Positions 32,501-40,228 of a stretch of DNA of 64,000 nucleotides are shown here, one piece after another. Location of the stretch: positions 16,258-80,257 of the IMG/VR virus record IMGVR_UViG_3300034284_002648. One strand, 5' to 3'. Under the pieces are notes generated by a model, which did no database searches, was not told the origin of the DNA, and was given only the letters and a program-made list of their open reading frames with translations. Position numbers and translations under genes: made by a program. Numbering within the stretch: position 1 is the first letter of the stretch; each line of letters begins with the position of its first letter. This DNA is from a virus.

Positions 32501-33376
32501 ATAATCGCACAATCAGACACTCCTGCAACAGCAATATTTACAAATGTACAAGCTGATGCCCATAAAGCTGCAATAGCCACCAAATATCCTCAAGTTCAGT
32601 GGACAAAATTAATTATTTCCAGGCCAGATGTTAGAGTATCTTGTGGTAATAGCAATGGAGATACAGTAATGTTTATTAAAGAACATTATTGGATACCTAA
32701 AAATACAGATGGAGATTCTAGTAGCTATGCTACTTTAGGAGTAAAAGCTTCAACAATATTAGATTCAGCTTCTAATATAATGGTTAGATTTAGATATAAT
32801 ACAAGAAAATTGCGACATGTAGATAATTTCTTGAAGAAATATATTATTTCTCCAAATGGTAGCGTGGCCTATGGTGGCATAGGGGGTACTGATGAACTAC
32901 CAATTAAGAATAGTTTTTATTCATGGTTTTGCAACTATATAGATAGAGGAACCAATACTTTGAATACTGTTGTGCCTCCATACTATATGATGTTGAACGA
33001 AATGATTTTTAGAGGATTTTTCGGTAGTGCTGATGGTTTGGAATTTAAGACATCAACTCTTAAAACCCAATATCCTCACGAATGGATTCCATATGAATAC
33101 GACAATTCCATCACTTGCAATAATTCTGAATTTGAAGATAGCGTATTTATAGCAGGATTGCATAATTTAGATAAGTTAGGATATAGATTAAGATGTTGGC
33201 TGTTATCCAAATTAGTCGATACGCCATATGATAAGAAGAAGATAGTATCAAGATGTTTGGCCTATATGCAGAATCTTGGTGGTCCTGGAATAGTACCAGA
33301 TAAAAAAACTTTTGATAGGTTGTACGAAACTAAAGATCCTCAACTTAATACTTTAAGACAAACATTTATGGGTTAG
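26552..33376 (+). CDS. Giant virion protein with internal hydrophobic Gly-rich segment (2274 aa)
   Basis: Largely Asn/Ser/Tyr-rich and beta-type, with no Thr-Pro linkers and no recognised enzyme motif. At about residues 1290-1325 a Gly/Ala-rich hydrophobic stretch (GIGAAVGFAAAGG, GAFVGGTLFG) could insert in a membrane or form a glycine-zipper helix, which stands out against the otherwise polar chain. Just after it, DAYDNSFYDPYYDDYGYG is highly Tyr/Asp-rich. A motif ALVEISTDGGYKWYTF looks like a sialidase-type Asp-box turn. The gene follows the 1918-aa gene by four bases, suggesting joint assembly. It might take part in DNA delivery or be a long tail component; this is not established. Confidence 0.7.
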   Translation: MINKDYGSCNLFKTEIYDNLQPFYIYYDNGGSLSSRFGTSSQSLYINNMSQMTQLIDSSVEEEVWAPAFAYAASTTQMPYLEGAANRKPVLGFNQFFVLSNPSFKDMSIENNIKVGVDWFLNDVLNSDITPNNGVMFWYKKRGERSSTSTLENMAVGEWIYASTAFNVKSINNKTLSIPAGQICVKLNNKELQVLPINKITKGNQQISRAIYLHKSVASDPEPYNPLGTQNNIYEPTKINLETSTNKPSSWSLYEDYNYLNVNGSYYSIHISEGDYFSYFNSSNQTDHFLSFNLMPIYRTIYNNLLNITGLSSLSSQQAKKLRELAYVLATGPQNDKVTFNVNGYNPTSYISSITSYINSSTYSVTDVQNICKNIYKEIKDLEKNRTYNTSLVPYKINLSDLNDNFSKVPNDIFHKLVSKYGLYLRLAGDNAKITVNKLLRWKESKKSNNYVGGPNISIDARFIYWTSNRDITNEAVSRPTPGNVGHPYYDQHIQAGPMKIETDVGNQVVYFKSVETGSEQATIKAGIIKPSQNPRINTSESSYLLLPEIKYCMFYKQGGFKIISSTCYIDENVGQASMYNGKLDGKPIFLKIDKLSSKWNSGTNKEYNFDNSDPDEYKKPSIKFKIYNSNDVIKIDSLYINFIRYKEDTLCQCESFYKEIINRSENYTKEIGVNRFLGIDIFEQTPKRVGFGRAGYCDNVYLGRVKNMVAGVEIEETSSAGVPGVSTRFAPPILAYGGYDASIVSELGVKLPSHPMPGEKLPTLNTRNPNYIDETKCYERSGFVQDSSYFTHTSDNSSSDNLIGSTVFEKGFFHPHKGWISEANSLYNNFKNKTAVTSYKPHKKSRFVFKGVGFLFDSDLSYSSTISINKGSQKTTIDEFSPQTAIRDIGSFLSKYSSEYITEECIPYKGKRDENGKFINNTEQFKDNSCDNNYQPKVEHLIYPLKDAATGVEIVPTADIDNLRIKDIEVKLNFINFDNIQDIKLTLKYTGTAGTDTRPSSYYGMVSSSPFPSAETGVNNYINALISQHPSDTIILLNKEHIKQYGSEFVLRFSDYADPHTFGNPTNGGTEISHSALLNNGLSDGGVIHPSFKPDGYTDQQAQLYREILNNYNVCIINNKFRKWYGSQLIGSKFVLEVELVNKYTKNNYGNIKDLHLKNNKEYDLLKSNIARNSICNWELIIDTYKTTDAAHRKEQRLNINHPAAEHIDYTRTDTSVNATGSSYSDGYNFLGDFTDRKFMIPPVNMNAPHQYLIDYNSCVYPDRTLNNFGFSRLEENGLRYIYQAFNLFSMGIGAAVGFAAAGGLTGAFVGGTLFGTASSLAVSSIVNYFGSLRRTRLVDAYDNSFYDPYYDDYGYGVPDRALVEISTDGGYKWYTFDAKIFKYNQTCSPIYKPLTVTYTGAGDSSKDTCSKLSVSTAPDTPSESDPIKIDPDTFYMPESFIFTGKYIKAKELYIRKNIKLLDSRPNISNISNLFIGQNTYDKDSTVCIELPNVKPFYYLKSGTTTISESIDLIHYDSTGFGYRNKRTITANNIAVLNKDNQYNTYILLNDLDFKNKLEKYPNTKIIAQKTNASNRLAVILNNGGNYLTLASIKNNSSNIFTPDYTMPVYGEGAWGRGTASIQLMPAKKIAFAADYDLSNYAIGYSHNRYVGRLHIKGPTSSSVVSTSYLNIGLFDNVNGWPLYKNLDKYNLYPNLSDNTNYPYKGISDLNSIFCLYTNTEISGLKNSELNYGGSITLLDHLIQAPVGSNENANLAGYRVEAIYSANQIEGSSCWGGHYCDRAKFNIYINGVFLFVANLNNETQGSAPNPPLDNGVGLDSSDRYAFHIITEEEASEIARVSTEDITISYSPTADNTNPHSNITWIRVLTPEGQEVTSTCADNTGLSTKILPYDDNKYWISIDKDQYGSYSRTTSIKVLDKIEYSCSEPRTMPGGLNCKNICGISRNYGSTIGVGDDGVTWTPNITTPLEIMKVQAKSTAFDQIIAQSDTPATAIFTNVQADAHKAAIATKYPQVQWTKLIISRPDVRVSCGNSNGDTVMFIKEHYWIPKNTDGDSSSYATLGVKASTILDSASNIMVRFRYNTRKLRHVDNFLKKYIISPNGSVAYGGIGGTDELPIKNSFYSWFCNYIDRGTNTLNTVVPPYYMMLNEMIFRGFFGSADGLEFKTSTLKTQYPHEWIPYEYDNSITCNNSEFEDSVFIAGLHNLDKLGYRLRCWLLSKLVDTPYDKKKIVSRCLAYMQNLGGPGIVPDKKTFDRLYETKDPQLNTLRQTFMG

Positions 33377-33383
33377 TTAATAG

Positions 33384-34047
33384 ATGTCCACTCCAACACC
33401 AACTAAAACCATAACTAGTACGCCTACTAATACCAGAACACCTAGTAAAACACCAACAAATACCGTAACTAGTACTCACACATCAACTGCTACTCCAACC
33501 TGTACTTCTACAAATACTCCCACACCAAGTATAACAAATACTGCTACAGGTACATCTACACCTACTCCAACTAATACTCGTAGTGTTACTCCAACTAGAA
33601 CACCTTCTAGGACGCCTACAAAAACACCTACATCAACACCAACCCAAACGCCTACAGCTACGCCCACCCCAACAAACACCAAGACGCCAACAAGAACACT
33701 TACTTCAACCCCCACTAATACGACTACCCCATCAAATACTTGTACTAATTCTGCTACTCCAACAAATACATCGACAACCAATAAAGTTTATATTTGCACC
33801 ACTCGTACCAATACTCCAACAGCATCATCTACATCAACTGTTACGCCAACACCAACCCCATCGATTACAGCCAGTAATAGTCCAACACCATCGGTAACAG
33901 CTACTAATACTAGAACTCCATCCAGAACCCCAACTAATACTCCAACTAATTCTCCTACTAATACAGTAACTAATTCCCCTACCTCTAGCATAACTCCAAG
34001 CATTACTCCTTCTATAACAACAACAAATACGCCTAGTCCTACCAATT
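33384..34047 (+). repeat. Thr-Pro-rich tract forming the N-terminal third of the 561-aa protein
   Basis: Over 200 codons of Thr-Pro-Thr linker, the longest continuous tract in the window; similar tracts follow at about 34399-34660 and 34755-35066. Confidence 0.85.
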
Positions 34048-35069
34048 TACCAATTCAATATTTTACTGGTCCTAAATTAGCTGAAGGAGAGACCACCCTA
34101 CAATATAAAGGAAAATTTGTATTTACTGCTGGTCCAGATAGTTCTGGTATTGTTCAATGGGTTGGTAGTAGTCTAAGGGGTAGTGGTAAATTGCTTGCAT
34201 TAGATTCTAACAATGCTGTTACTAATATAGAACTATCTAAAGAATATGGCGTTATCAATGAATCCATTACTATTGTTCCTTCAGAAACTACAGAAGACTG
34301 TACCGATGGTGAAGGTCCAGGATGTTATGCGGTAGAACTTAGGTGGCCAGTTAAATGTCAGCCAGTAGGTGAATTATTAATACCATTTACTGTTGAGAGG
34401 GCTGTCCCTCCTCCGACACCTAGCATTTCTGTAACACCAACAATAACAACATCATTATCACCATCTGTTACAAAAACAAATACTCCAAGTATTAGCCCAA
34501 GTATTAGTTTGACTCCTAGTAATACTCCATCTAATAGTCCAACTTGTACACCCACGAAAACTAGTACTCCCACTATGTCAAATACTAGGACTAACACACC
34601 CACCCCAACACAGACTGCTAGTTCTACTTGTACTCCAACTCCAACCGAGACGCCCTATTTTAATTGTGAACTACAAGAAGCCCCATATCCAGACCCAATT
34701 GTATATGATGATATAACTCAAGATCTAGTTATATTCGGAGATGTAAATTTTAGCACACCCACACCGACTAGTACTATAACATCGACTATAACAGCAACAC
34801 CCACGCTCACTAAATCTCCCACACCATCAAATACCAGTACCCCACCTGTTACTAGAACAGCAACACCAACGCCGACACCCACCAAAACCGGTACTCCTGC
34901 CCCAACTCATACTAGAACGCCAACAAAAACACCAACCCAAACACCTAGCAATACTTCTAGCTTAACTCCAACAAGAACATGCACACCTACGAATAGCGTA
35001 ACTAGAACTCCTACCAGAACACCCACTACTACAACAACTAAAACGCCAACGCCAACTAAGACAGTATAA
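33384..35069 (+). CDS. Mucin-like Thr-Pro-rich virion protein with one folded domain (561 aa)
   Basis: Residues 1-220 and about 340-425 and 455-561 are almost entirely Thr/Pro/Ser/Asn linker. One folded domain at ~225-340 contains [33 protein letters not shown] and a Cys-bearing loop ([19 protein letters not shown]), which reads as an Ig-like or beta-sandwich domain. A short segment [17 protein letters not shown] lies between later linkers. The composition is unusual even here: about three quarters of the chain is disordered linker. It may be a flexible decoration or fibre protein, and it is the best candidate glycoprotein of the set. Confidence 0.7.
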   Translation: MSTPTPTKTITSTPTNTRTPSKTPTNTVTSTHTSTATPTCTSTNTPTPSITNTATGTSTPTPTNTRSVTPTRTPSRTPTKTPTSTPTQTPTATPTPTNTKTPTRTLTSTPTNTTTPSNTCTNSATPTNTSTTNKVYICTTRTNTPTASSTSTVTPTPTPSITASNSPTPSVTATNTRTPSRTPTNTPTNSPTNTVTNSPTSSITPSITPSITTTNTPSPTNLPIQYFTGPKLAEGETTLQYKGKFVFTAGPDSSGIVQWVGSSLRGSGKLLALDSNNAVTNIELSKEYGVINESITIVPSETTEDCTDGEGPGCYAVELRWPVKCQPVGELLIPFTVERAVPPPTPSISVTPTITTSLSPSVTKTNTPSISPSISLTPSNTPSNSPTCTPTKTSTPTMSNTRTNTPTPTQTASSTCTPTPTETPYFNCELQEAPYPDPIVYDDITQDLVIFGDVNFSTPTPTSTITSTITATPTLTKSPTPSNTSTPPVTRTATPTPTPTKTGTPAPTHTRTPTKTPTQTPSNTSSLTPTRTCTPTNSVTRTPTRTPTTTTTKTPTPTKTV

Positions 35070-35086
35070 ATAGGAGAGATTTAATT

Positions 35087-35506
35087 ATGGAAATAAATAT
35101 AGATTTATTAGATATATTTTGTGAATTTGAACATAAAGACGATAATACTTATGTGTGCAAATTATGCAATAATAGAATGTCTTATGTTTCTAAGGATGGT
35201 GAGATTCCTAAAATACCATGCGTAACAAAGTTATCCAAACCCATTCCTGTTCCGAAAGTTCAACATCAACAACCAGCTTTACACAAGAAGATTTTTAATT
35301 TTATTGTTGCAGTATATAATCATATACGTAATGGTGGTAAGAGAACCACGCTAGAAGAAAGAACCAAGCGATTGAACATATGCACTGGATGCGAATACTA
35401 TGATGGTATAGCATGTACCAAATGCGGATGTCCAATCACTAGGTATCAACAATATATTAGTAAGCTAGACTGGAAAGATCAAAAGTGTCCAATCGGTAAG
35501 TGGTAA
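35087..35506 (+). CDS. Small zinc-ribbon protein, last gene of + strand block (139 aa)
   Basis: Two Cys clusters are visible. The N-terminal CKLCNN follows FCEFEHKDD. The C-terminal region reads ICTGCEYYDGIACTKCGCPI and ends DQKCPIGKW. The C-terminal pattern is a zinc ribbon found in many phage proteins of unknown function, often ending CP.GKW. The gene has a good ribosome site (GGAGAG before the ATG) and follows the mucin-like gene by 17 bases. It stops five bases before the convergent gene on the other strand. Confidence 0.7.
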   Translation: MEINIDLLDIFCEFEHKDDNTYVCKLCNNRMSYVSKDGEIPKIPCVTKLSKPIPVPKVQHQQPALHKKIFNFIVAVYNHIRNGGKRTTLEERTKRLNICTGCEYYDGIACTKCGCPITRYQQYISKLDWKDQKCPIGKW

Positions 35507-35526
35507 TATGATTACTTTTTCTTACC
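35495..35526. terminator. Possible bidirectional terminator between convergent blocks
   Basis: A GGTAAG/CTTACC inverted repeat (35495-35500 and 35521-35526) encloses a small GTAAT-ATG-ATTAC hairpin followed by TTTTT on the + strand. It spans the only point where the two gene blocks converge. The inner stem is short and AT-rich and the element overlaps both gene ends, so the call is weak. Confidence 0.3.
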
Positions 35527-35856
35527 TTTATTATCAGACTCTTCTTTCTGCCACTTATGCCAGCCTTTATTAGGTAGCCAATTCCCTTCATCGTCTTTTC
35601 TCTTCGGAAAAAGAGTACCACCCTTTTTATGCTGACCAAATGCTAGAACGGCACCGCAATCATTGCATCGTAATTCATAGTAGTCATTACTGTCTACATT
35701 TCTAACCACGAATCTTAAATTGGTGCTTCCACATAGTCCACACTTTTCTTCAGCGAAAATTTCCTGAATAGTGGCTAGTTCCTTAAAGATTTCCTTTTGA
35801 CCAGATCCCTCTAGTTCGAACTCTAGTCTATCTCCTACTTTGTACTTAACTTTCAT
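35512..35856 (-). CDS. Zinc-ribbon phage protein (114 aa)
   Basis: A Cys4 ribbon is formed by CGLCGS and, about 25 residues later, CNDCGA. The following segment HKKGGTLFPKRKDDEGNWLP matches a widespread phage family of unknown function with a (G)GxLFPRRKDxxGxWLP signature. I know it as a frequent neighbour of phage recombination genes, and here it lies directly downstream of a possible annealing protein. The Lys-rich tail may bind nucleic acid. Last gene of the - strand block in this window. Confidence 0.65.
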   Translation of the reverse strand: MKVKYKVGDRLEFELEGSGQKEIFKELATIQEIFAEEKCGLCGSTNLRFVVRNVDSNDYYELRCNDCGAVLAFGQHKKGGTLFPKRKDDEGNWLPNKGWHKWQKEESDNKGKKK

Positions 35857-35864
35857 TTTTCACC

Positions 35865-36578
35865 TCATGGTTTCCAATTTTCTGAATATCCCAAAAGACT
35901 TTCTGGAATATCAGAAATGTTTTGTTGATGTTTAGATAACTCTCTTATAATAGAGACAGCATCATCATGCATCAAGCTCTTAACATTATTTTCATTGAAT
36001 CCAAGTTTATTAATTAGTGATAATGTATTAATATTTAAGCGTTTTGACATAACGTCTATAAAGTTAATTTGATTATTACTGATTTTACTAACACTATCAC
36101 CAGTAGGATCATCTTCAAGATTTGTGGCCAATTCTTCCGCAGCCACTACTTTTCTTAGCTTTAGAGCCCTTCTTAATGCTCTACCTTCAGCCCTAGTTTC
36201 TGCAACGGCAACCGGATGATTTCGATAAGTTTTATCGCAATTACCCCAATAAACGTCTGCCGCCCCGCTTACTGTACGACAACGGTTTAAATCATCGGTC
36301 TCGACACCCTTATCATTTAAAACGTAGCTTATGGTGTGTACCACGGTGGCTCTTTTTTCATTTGAAGGCTCAGGATTCTGTACCACATCGCTGGTAGACT
36401 GGATAACAGAACAATTCAGAGCAATCTCAAAAATTCGCCTAAGTCCATCGGTTGTTGGATTGCCATCAATCTTTTCATCATCAGATAATAGACCTAGAAC
36501 ATAATCATTCCATTCTAAGTCATTTGGCCCAATTTTCTTCGTTTCAGTAGATTCTACAACTTTCTCTTTTTTGACCAT
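35865..36578 (-). CDS. Putative single-strand annealing / recombination protein (237 aa)
   Basis: The core block AVAETRAEGRALRRALKL followed by KVVAAEEL resembles the conserved Ala/Arg helix of phage annealing proteins of the Rad52/ERF type. The C-terminal helical region (SNNQINFIDVMSKRLNIN onward) resembles the C-terminal domain in ERF- and RecT-like proteins. A central GAADVYWGN is also notable. No ATPase or nuclease motif is present. Position next to a zinc-ribbon protein and downstream of a phage recombination set fits. The family assignment is by resemblance only. Confidence 0.4.
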   Translation of the reverse strand: MVKKEKVVESTETKKIGPNDLEWNDYVLGLLSDDEKIDGNPTTDGLRRIFEIALNCSVIQSTSDVVQNPEPSNEKRATVVHTISYVLNDKGVETDDLNRCRTVSGAADVYWGNCDKTYRNHPVAVAETRAEGRALRRALKLRKVVAAEELATNLEDDPTGDSVSKISNNQINFIDVMSKRLNINTLSLINKLGFNENNVKSLMHDDAVSIIRELSKHQQNISDIPESLLGYSENWKP

Positions 36579-36579
36579 T

Positions 36580-37383
36580 TTAGTCTCCTAGTTCTATAAT
36601 CCTATTATTATTTGATGATTTATTATTTAGTTGATCAAGAGCAGATCGTAAATCTTGATATATTAAACTTGCTCTAGATTCAGAAAAATCCTTAGTTTGT
36701 TTTATCCTTATCAAGCTCCAACCCTTACCCAATATCAAGCCGGTTTTTTTGTTGTCGTATTTTTGATTTCTTTGTAAAGATTCATCGCCCCAAACAGGCT
36801 CGAAATGAGATGGGCCGTCAACTTCTATTGCCGTATTCATTGTAGGGAGGAAAATGTCTATTTGCAACTTGGTATTTACAAGAACTTGTTCTTTGTGAAA
36901 TTCAGCTTTGTATCCATCTGATATGAGTGCCTTAAAGAGAAATTTCTCTAATTTAGAACCTGTTTTACTAGCATCTCTAACTGCTTGGTTTGCTTTTTTT
37001 AGAATGTTATCTTTTGTATTATCGTCTAAAGATTCCCACGCTAATCTAGCCTTTTCTTTTCTTTCTTTTATTTCTTTATCAGATAATGAGTCCCAAGATT
37101 TTAGAACACCCATACCTATCTTTTGTTTGGTGTCCTCGTCTCGTTCTTTGCCCTTTGTCGGATGCTTATGCTTACCAGTAGACAAAGCATTTTTTTGAGC
37201 CTCAGACTTAGTACGAATATCTATATTGAGCCTTTTGGCATCTCTCCTTATTTTGTTGGCATATGTGCCATAAATAGCAGCAATATCAGCAAAGCTTTTA
37301 TTTTGATTAAGATAAAGATCTTTTAATATTTTTTCTTTGTCACTATCACTAAGTAGTGAATATGATGTTTTTGAAGTTTTCAT
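36580..37383 (-). CDS. Putative homing-endonuclease-like protein: HTH plus Vsr/DUF559-type nuclease (267 aa)
   Basis: The N-terminus holds a helix-turn-helix-like segment (SFADIAAIYGTYANKIRRDA, ~35-54), followed by a NUMOD-like region with KHKHPTKGKERDEDTKQKIG. The C-terminal half, ~140-250, is a Vsr-like PD-(D/E)XK domain: GSKLEKFLFKAL, then LQIDIFLP with a metal-binding Asp, AIEVDGPSHF with the Glu and Asp-Gly-x-x-His, and GWSLIRI. This layout (HTH, NUMOD, Vsr-type nuclease) matches phage homing endonucleases of the EDxHD type. It overlaps the end of the sugar cassette by 35 bases. It may be a free-standing mobile gene inserted between cassettes. Confidence 0.6.
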   Translation of the reverse strand: MKTSKTSYSLLSDSDKEKILKDLYLNQNKSFADIAAIYGTYANKIRRDAKRLNIDIRTKSEAQKNALSTGKHKHPTKGKERDEDTKQKIGMGVLKSWDSLSDKEIKERKEKARLAWESLDDNTKDNILKKANQAVRDASKTGSKLEKFLFKALISDGYKAEFHKEQVLVNTKLQIDIFLPTMNTAIEVDGPSHFEPVWGDESLQRNQKYDNKKTGLILGKGWSLIRIKQTKDFSESRASLIYQDLRSALDQLNNKSSNNNRIIELGD

Positions 37384-37822
37384 ATGATAATACTTCCATA
37401 ACTCCTATTGGTTTTTTGTTCCAGCATCTCTGATATATGTTGTAAATATTATAGTTTTGTGCAATAACTGAAATTTTTTCATTTTCCGCATAGATATTTC
37501 TTAAATCAAAATGATTAACCTGGGCATAATTCATCCATTCTGGGTGTTGTAGAAAATAATATATCTGGTCTATCCCTGGAAAATTTTTAACTATATCTAT
37601 AACCTCTAGATCAAAGACAAATAATCTACCTTGCCAAAACTTAGCTTCCGATAGTGGCAATATAGGCATATTTAATTTATTAGTATTGATACTATTATTA
37701 TATGTAAAACATAGATATTGATTAACAGGATCATTCTGTATTAATTCTAGAAATAAATTATGAAGATTATTGTATATATGATTGTTTGATACTATGAAGC
37801 CAATATCTTTATTAATTGCCAT
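37349..37822 (-). CDS. Hypothetical protein of the sugar-transfer cassette (157 aa)
   Basis: ATG 37822 (MAINKDIGFIVSNN) is preferred over the ATG 24 bases upstream because it overlaps the preceding stop by 11 bases, as elsewhere in this cassette, and has AAGAAAG upstream. The N-terminus reads as a Rossmann-type strand and the C-terminal NIYQRCWNKKPIGVMEVLSY resembles the end of phage glycosyltransferase-associated proteins. No catalytic motif is certain. Co-translation with the cassette suggests a role in the same glycan pathway. Confidence 0.55.
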   Translation of the reverse strand: MAINKDIGFIVSNNHIYNNLHNLFLELIQNDPVNQYLCFTYNNSINTNKLNMPILPLSEAKFWQGRLFVFDLEVIDIVKNFPGIDQIYYFLQHPEWMNYAQVNHFDLRNIYAENEKISVIAQNYNIYNIYQRCWNKKPIGVMEVLSYENFKNIIFTT

Positions 37823-38441
37823 AAAATTCTTTCTTAATATATTCATTTATATCTGTGATATTTTGATCATGATGAACACTAGTTACTTCTCCAGAGTCCA
37901 TATCAATATATGACGCACCACATAATAGACTCTCGTTTTTATATATATTATTTTTCCCAACAATATATTTATATGAAGAGAAGATAAATGCCTTTTGATG
38001 CTCTAGCAATGTTCCGAGATTCATAGGGTGTTTTATATTGGGATTATTAAACATATGAACTACTCTTGTATCACATAATTTTAGAATATTCTCTGGTAAT
38101 TCATTGATATTATCAAGTAATATAGCGATATCATTACTTTTTTCCATAGAGTATTTTCTGAAAATTTCAGTATTTACCACATGAAATAAACTATCATTAT
38201 CTATGATAAAAATGGATTTTTCTTTATCTGTAGCAGCAGTATAGAATGCTTTGACTTCCATGCTATTAAAATCATGTTCGCTTACACAAATACGATACGG
38301 CTGGATAATATCGTAAGCTTTAAAAATTTCTTTCATATCTATAACATAGACATCAACATTATTCTTATGGTGATACATTGCTATTTTAAGATTATCAAGA
38401 AGTCTGCTATTGCTTTTGGATACAATAATCTTATTATTCAT
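37812..38441 (-). CDS. Hypothetical protein of the sugar-transfer cassette (209 aa)
   Basis: Starts MNNKIIVSKSNSRLLDNLKI, a Rossmann-like beta-alpha opening, with further alternating strands and helices (RICVSEHDFNSM, SIFIIDNDSLFHVV). I do not recognise a family. Its overall pattern resembles degenerate GT-B glycosyltransferase halves found in large phages. Start and stop overlap both neighbours by a few bases, so it is translationally coupled. Confidence 0.55.
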   Translation of the reverse strand: MNNKIIVSKSNSRLLDNLKIAMYHHKNNVDVYVIDMKEIFKAYDIIQPYRICVSEHDFNSMEVKAFYTAATDKEKSIFIIDNDSLFHVVNTEIFRKYSMEKSNDIAILLDNINELPENILKLCDTRVVHMFNNPNIKHPMNLGTLLEHQKAFIFSSYKYIVGKNNIYKNESLLCGASYIDMDSGEVTSVHHDQNITDINEYIKKEFYGN

Positions 38442-39121
38442 ATAAAAATTTTAGCCTTATTAATGTCTTTGATATGATTTATTTTTGTTATCTGTGTTTT
38501 GGGAATCATTACCTTGTCAAAACTAACAGATCTTTCCAAAAGCTTGTTAACTAATTCAAAGAAAAATAGTGTTTTTAGTTCGTGGGGCAATAACATATCT
38601 TTTACAATAGACATTGTTTCATTGTTAAGGTAGATGCACTCAGACCACAAAACAGGCAGATCATAAAACAAATACTCTATAGAGTTCTGATCGGCACAAC
38701 CTATATTAAAGTTGTTTTTTTTACCCTTAATCAAGAAAATGGAATTATTTGATTTATTAAAGTTTTTAGCAAAATTAAATTTTGTTATAATACCATTATT
38801 AATAAAGATAGCTCCATTATTATTTTCTTTTTGTCTGATATAGGATACAACCGAAGTCATCTGACCACTAGTGTCGTATTGTTTATTTTCGAGTATTGAT
38901 ATGTTTTTAGGAGAAATTATTTTTGATGTTAGAATAGTTTTTTTAATTCTATCAGACTCAAAACCCGTGAGTAAATAGATGTGATTATTTTTATAAACTG
39001 ACCTAAGAATAGAAATCTGATGTTCTATCAGGGTTTTGCCCCTGATTGTTATTAGTGCTTTTGGGCCAAAAGATTTCATACCTTTGGTTATTTCAGGTAT
39101 AATCATTACTATATCAGTCAT
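38438..39121 (-). CDS. Sugar nucleotidyltransferase-like protein (227 aa)
   Basis: The N-terminus MTDIVMIIPEITKGMKSFGPKAL with GKTLIEHQISIL matches the nucleotidyltransferase fold (MobA/RfbA-type). In that family a strand is followed by a G.(R/K)....PK.L loop, then G.PLIE(H/R)QI. The usual GG or GxG in the first loop is replaced by EITKG, so catalytic competence is uncertain. Further family-like parts are YLLTGFESDRIK and SGQMTSVVSYI. A role in activating a sugar as NDP-sugar for the neighbouring glycosyltransferases is likely. It overlaps its neighbours by 4-8 bases. Confidence 0.65.
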   Translation of the reverse strand: MTDIVMIIPEITKGMKSFGPKALITIRGKTLIEHQISILRSVYKNNHIYLLTGFESDRIKKTILTSKIISPKNISILENKQYDTSGQMTSVVSYIRQKENNNGAIFINNGIITKFNFAKNFNKSNNSIFLIKGKKNNFNIGCADQNSIEYLFYDLPVLWSECIYLNNETMSIVKDMLLPHELKTLFFFELVNKLLERSVSFDKVMIPKTQITKINHIKDINKAKIFI

Positions 39122-39845
39122 TATATAACACTAATTTGCACCCCGGATTATCTATAAAAAATGTATCTGTATCATAAAAAAACTTAGCTTTGTCACCACC
39201 AAGAATATTGTATGTGTCGTATGTCATAAATAGACCATCTAGAGCAGAGGTACTTTTCATATAAACGCCATAACTATGGTTGATCACAGATTCTGTATGA
39301 ATTGTGTTCATAATATCGTCTAAGCTATTAAAAGAATCCTCTGTGGCTATATATAAGAATGAATTAGATTCATGCTTATTAACGACAACATCTACCCCAG
39401 AAATAATAGATATTACTTCATCTATGTGTGGCAGTATTTTATTAACTTTCCATGGAACTTTTATTTGTTGCTCAAAACTATGAACTGTCAAACCATCTAC
39501 ATTTTTACCAAAACATATTATATTTTTTGGATAAAAACTAGATTTATTAACTTTATCTATAATATATGATATTGATTGATTGATTGTATCAAAATTTATA
39601 ACTAGCGTATAATAAATTTTATTCTTAGCAAATATATAGTCTATAATTTCTTGTTTATTGACTTTATCTTTATAAGTTTCTAATGTATTTTTGCCAAAAG
39701 CATATGAGCAACTGTAATTGCAGATGGTTTTGTTCTCGGAATCTACCAATATTTCAGGGTTATTTATTGCGTCCGGTATATCAAAAAAACACCACTTATC
39801 TTCTGAATTAAATATACATTTTTTACAATCGGTTGTATTATTCAT
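39114..39845 (-). CDS. Putative GT-A-like protein with Cys-rich N-terminus (243 aa)
   Basis: The N-terminal ~50 residues carry several cysteines (CKKCIF, WCFFDIPDAI, ICNYSCSYAFG), a pattern I associate with phage GT2-like proteins. The following region (YYTLVINFDTINQSISYIID, then PKNIICFGKNVDGL) looks like the first strands of a GT-A fold. No clear DXD metal motif is visible, so it may be inactive or a different type. Its stop overlaps the next start by several bases. Confidence 0.5.
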   Translation of the reverse strand: MNNTTDCKKCIFNSEDKWCFFDIPDAINNPEILVDSENKTICNYSCSYAFGKNTLETYKDKVNKQEIIDYIFAKNKIYYTLVINFDTINQSISYIIDKVNKSSFYPKNIICFGKNVDGLTVHSFEQQIKVPWKVNKILPHIDEVISIISGVDVVVNKHESNSFLYIATEDSFNSLDDIMNTIHTESVINHSYGVYMKSTSALDGLFMTYDTYNILGGDKAKFFYDTDTFFIDNPGCKLVLYND

Positions 39846-40228
39846 CAGTAGTTAATTTTCTTTAGTGTTAATGCTATTTTAAAATTTTCTTCTATCATCT
39901 TATATAGAACTATCTTTGGTTCTAGAGACACAATAAAATTAATAATAGTCATAGGTTCAGTATAAAATTCTATAGTTTGTAGGAGCTTTAGGCCAGTTTC
40001 AACATCTATAGTATCTTTACATAGCGCATCAATAATCTTAGAATAATCTATAATTTTAACTACTAGCTCACCATCTTGTCTTAATTTTTCTAGTAATAAA
40101 TTGATTGTCGGTATTTTTTTATCTTTCTCTATACAATCAATATCTTCAAGAACTATAGCTAATTGAGAAAAATCAGCAATATTGTTTAATGTATTAATGT
40201 TGTTTTTATTAATAGATAATAGATTCAT
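39845..40228 (-). CDS. Hypothetical protein, partial resemblance to a methyltransferase C-terminal half (127 aa)
   Basis: The block LAIVLEDIDCIEKDKKIP followed by LLLEKLRQDGELVVKIIDYS resembles the region of class I SAM methyltransferases from the post-IV strand to the PGG(x)L strand. The glycine-rich SAM-binding motif I is absent, so a full enzyme is unlikely. The gene is coupled to the next one by a TGATG overlap. It could be a reduced regulatory partner of the glycosyltransferases. Confidence 0.4.
   Translation of the reverse strand: MNLLSINKNNINTLNNIADFSQLAIVLEDIDCIEKDKKIPTINLLLEKLRQDGELVVKIIDYSKIIDALCKDTIDVETGLKLLQTIEFYTEPMTIINFIVSLEPKIVLYKMIEENFKIALTLKKINY

Noticed and set aside
33384-35069. 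Thr-Pro tracts as a CRISPR-like array or diversity-generating repeat
   Set aside because: Repeat units are short, in frame and variable in DNA; no spacers, leader, cas gene, reverse transcriptase or template repeat is present.
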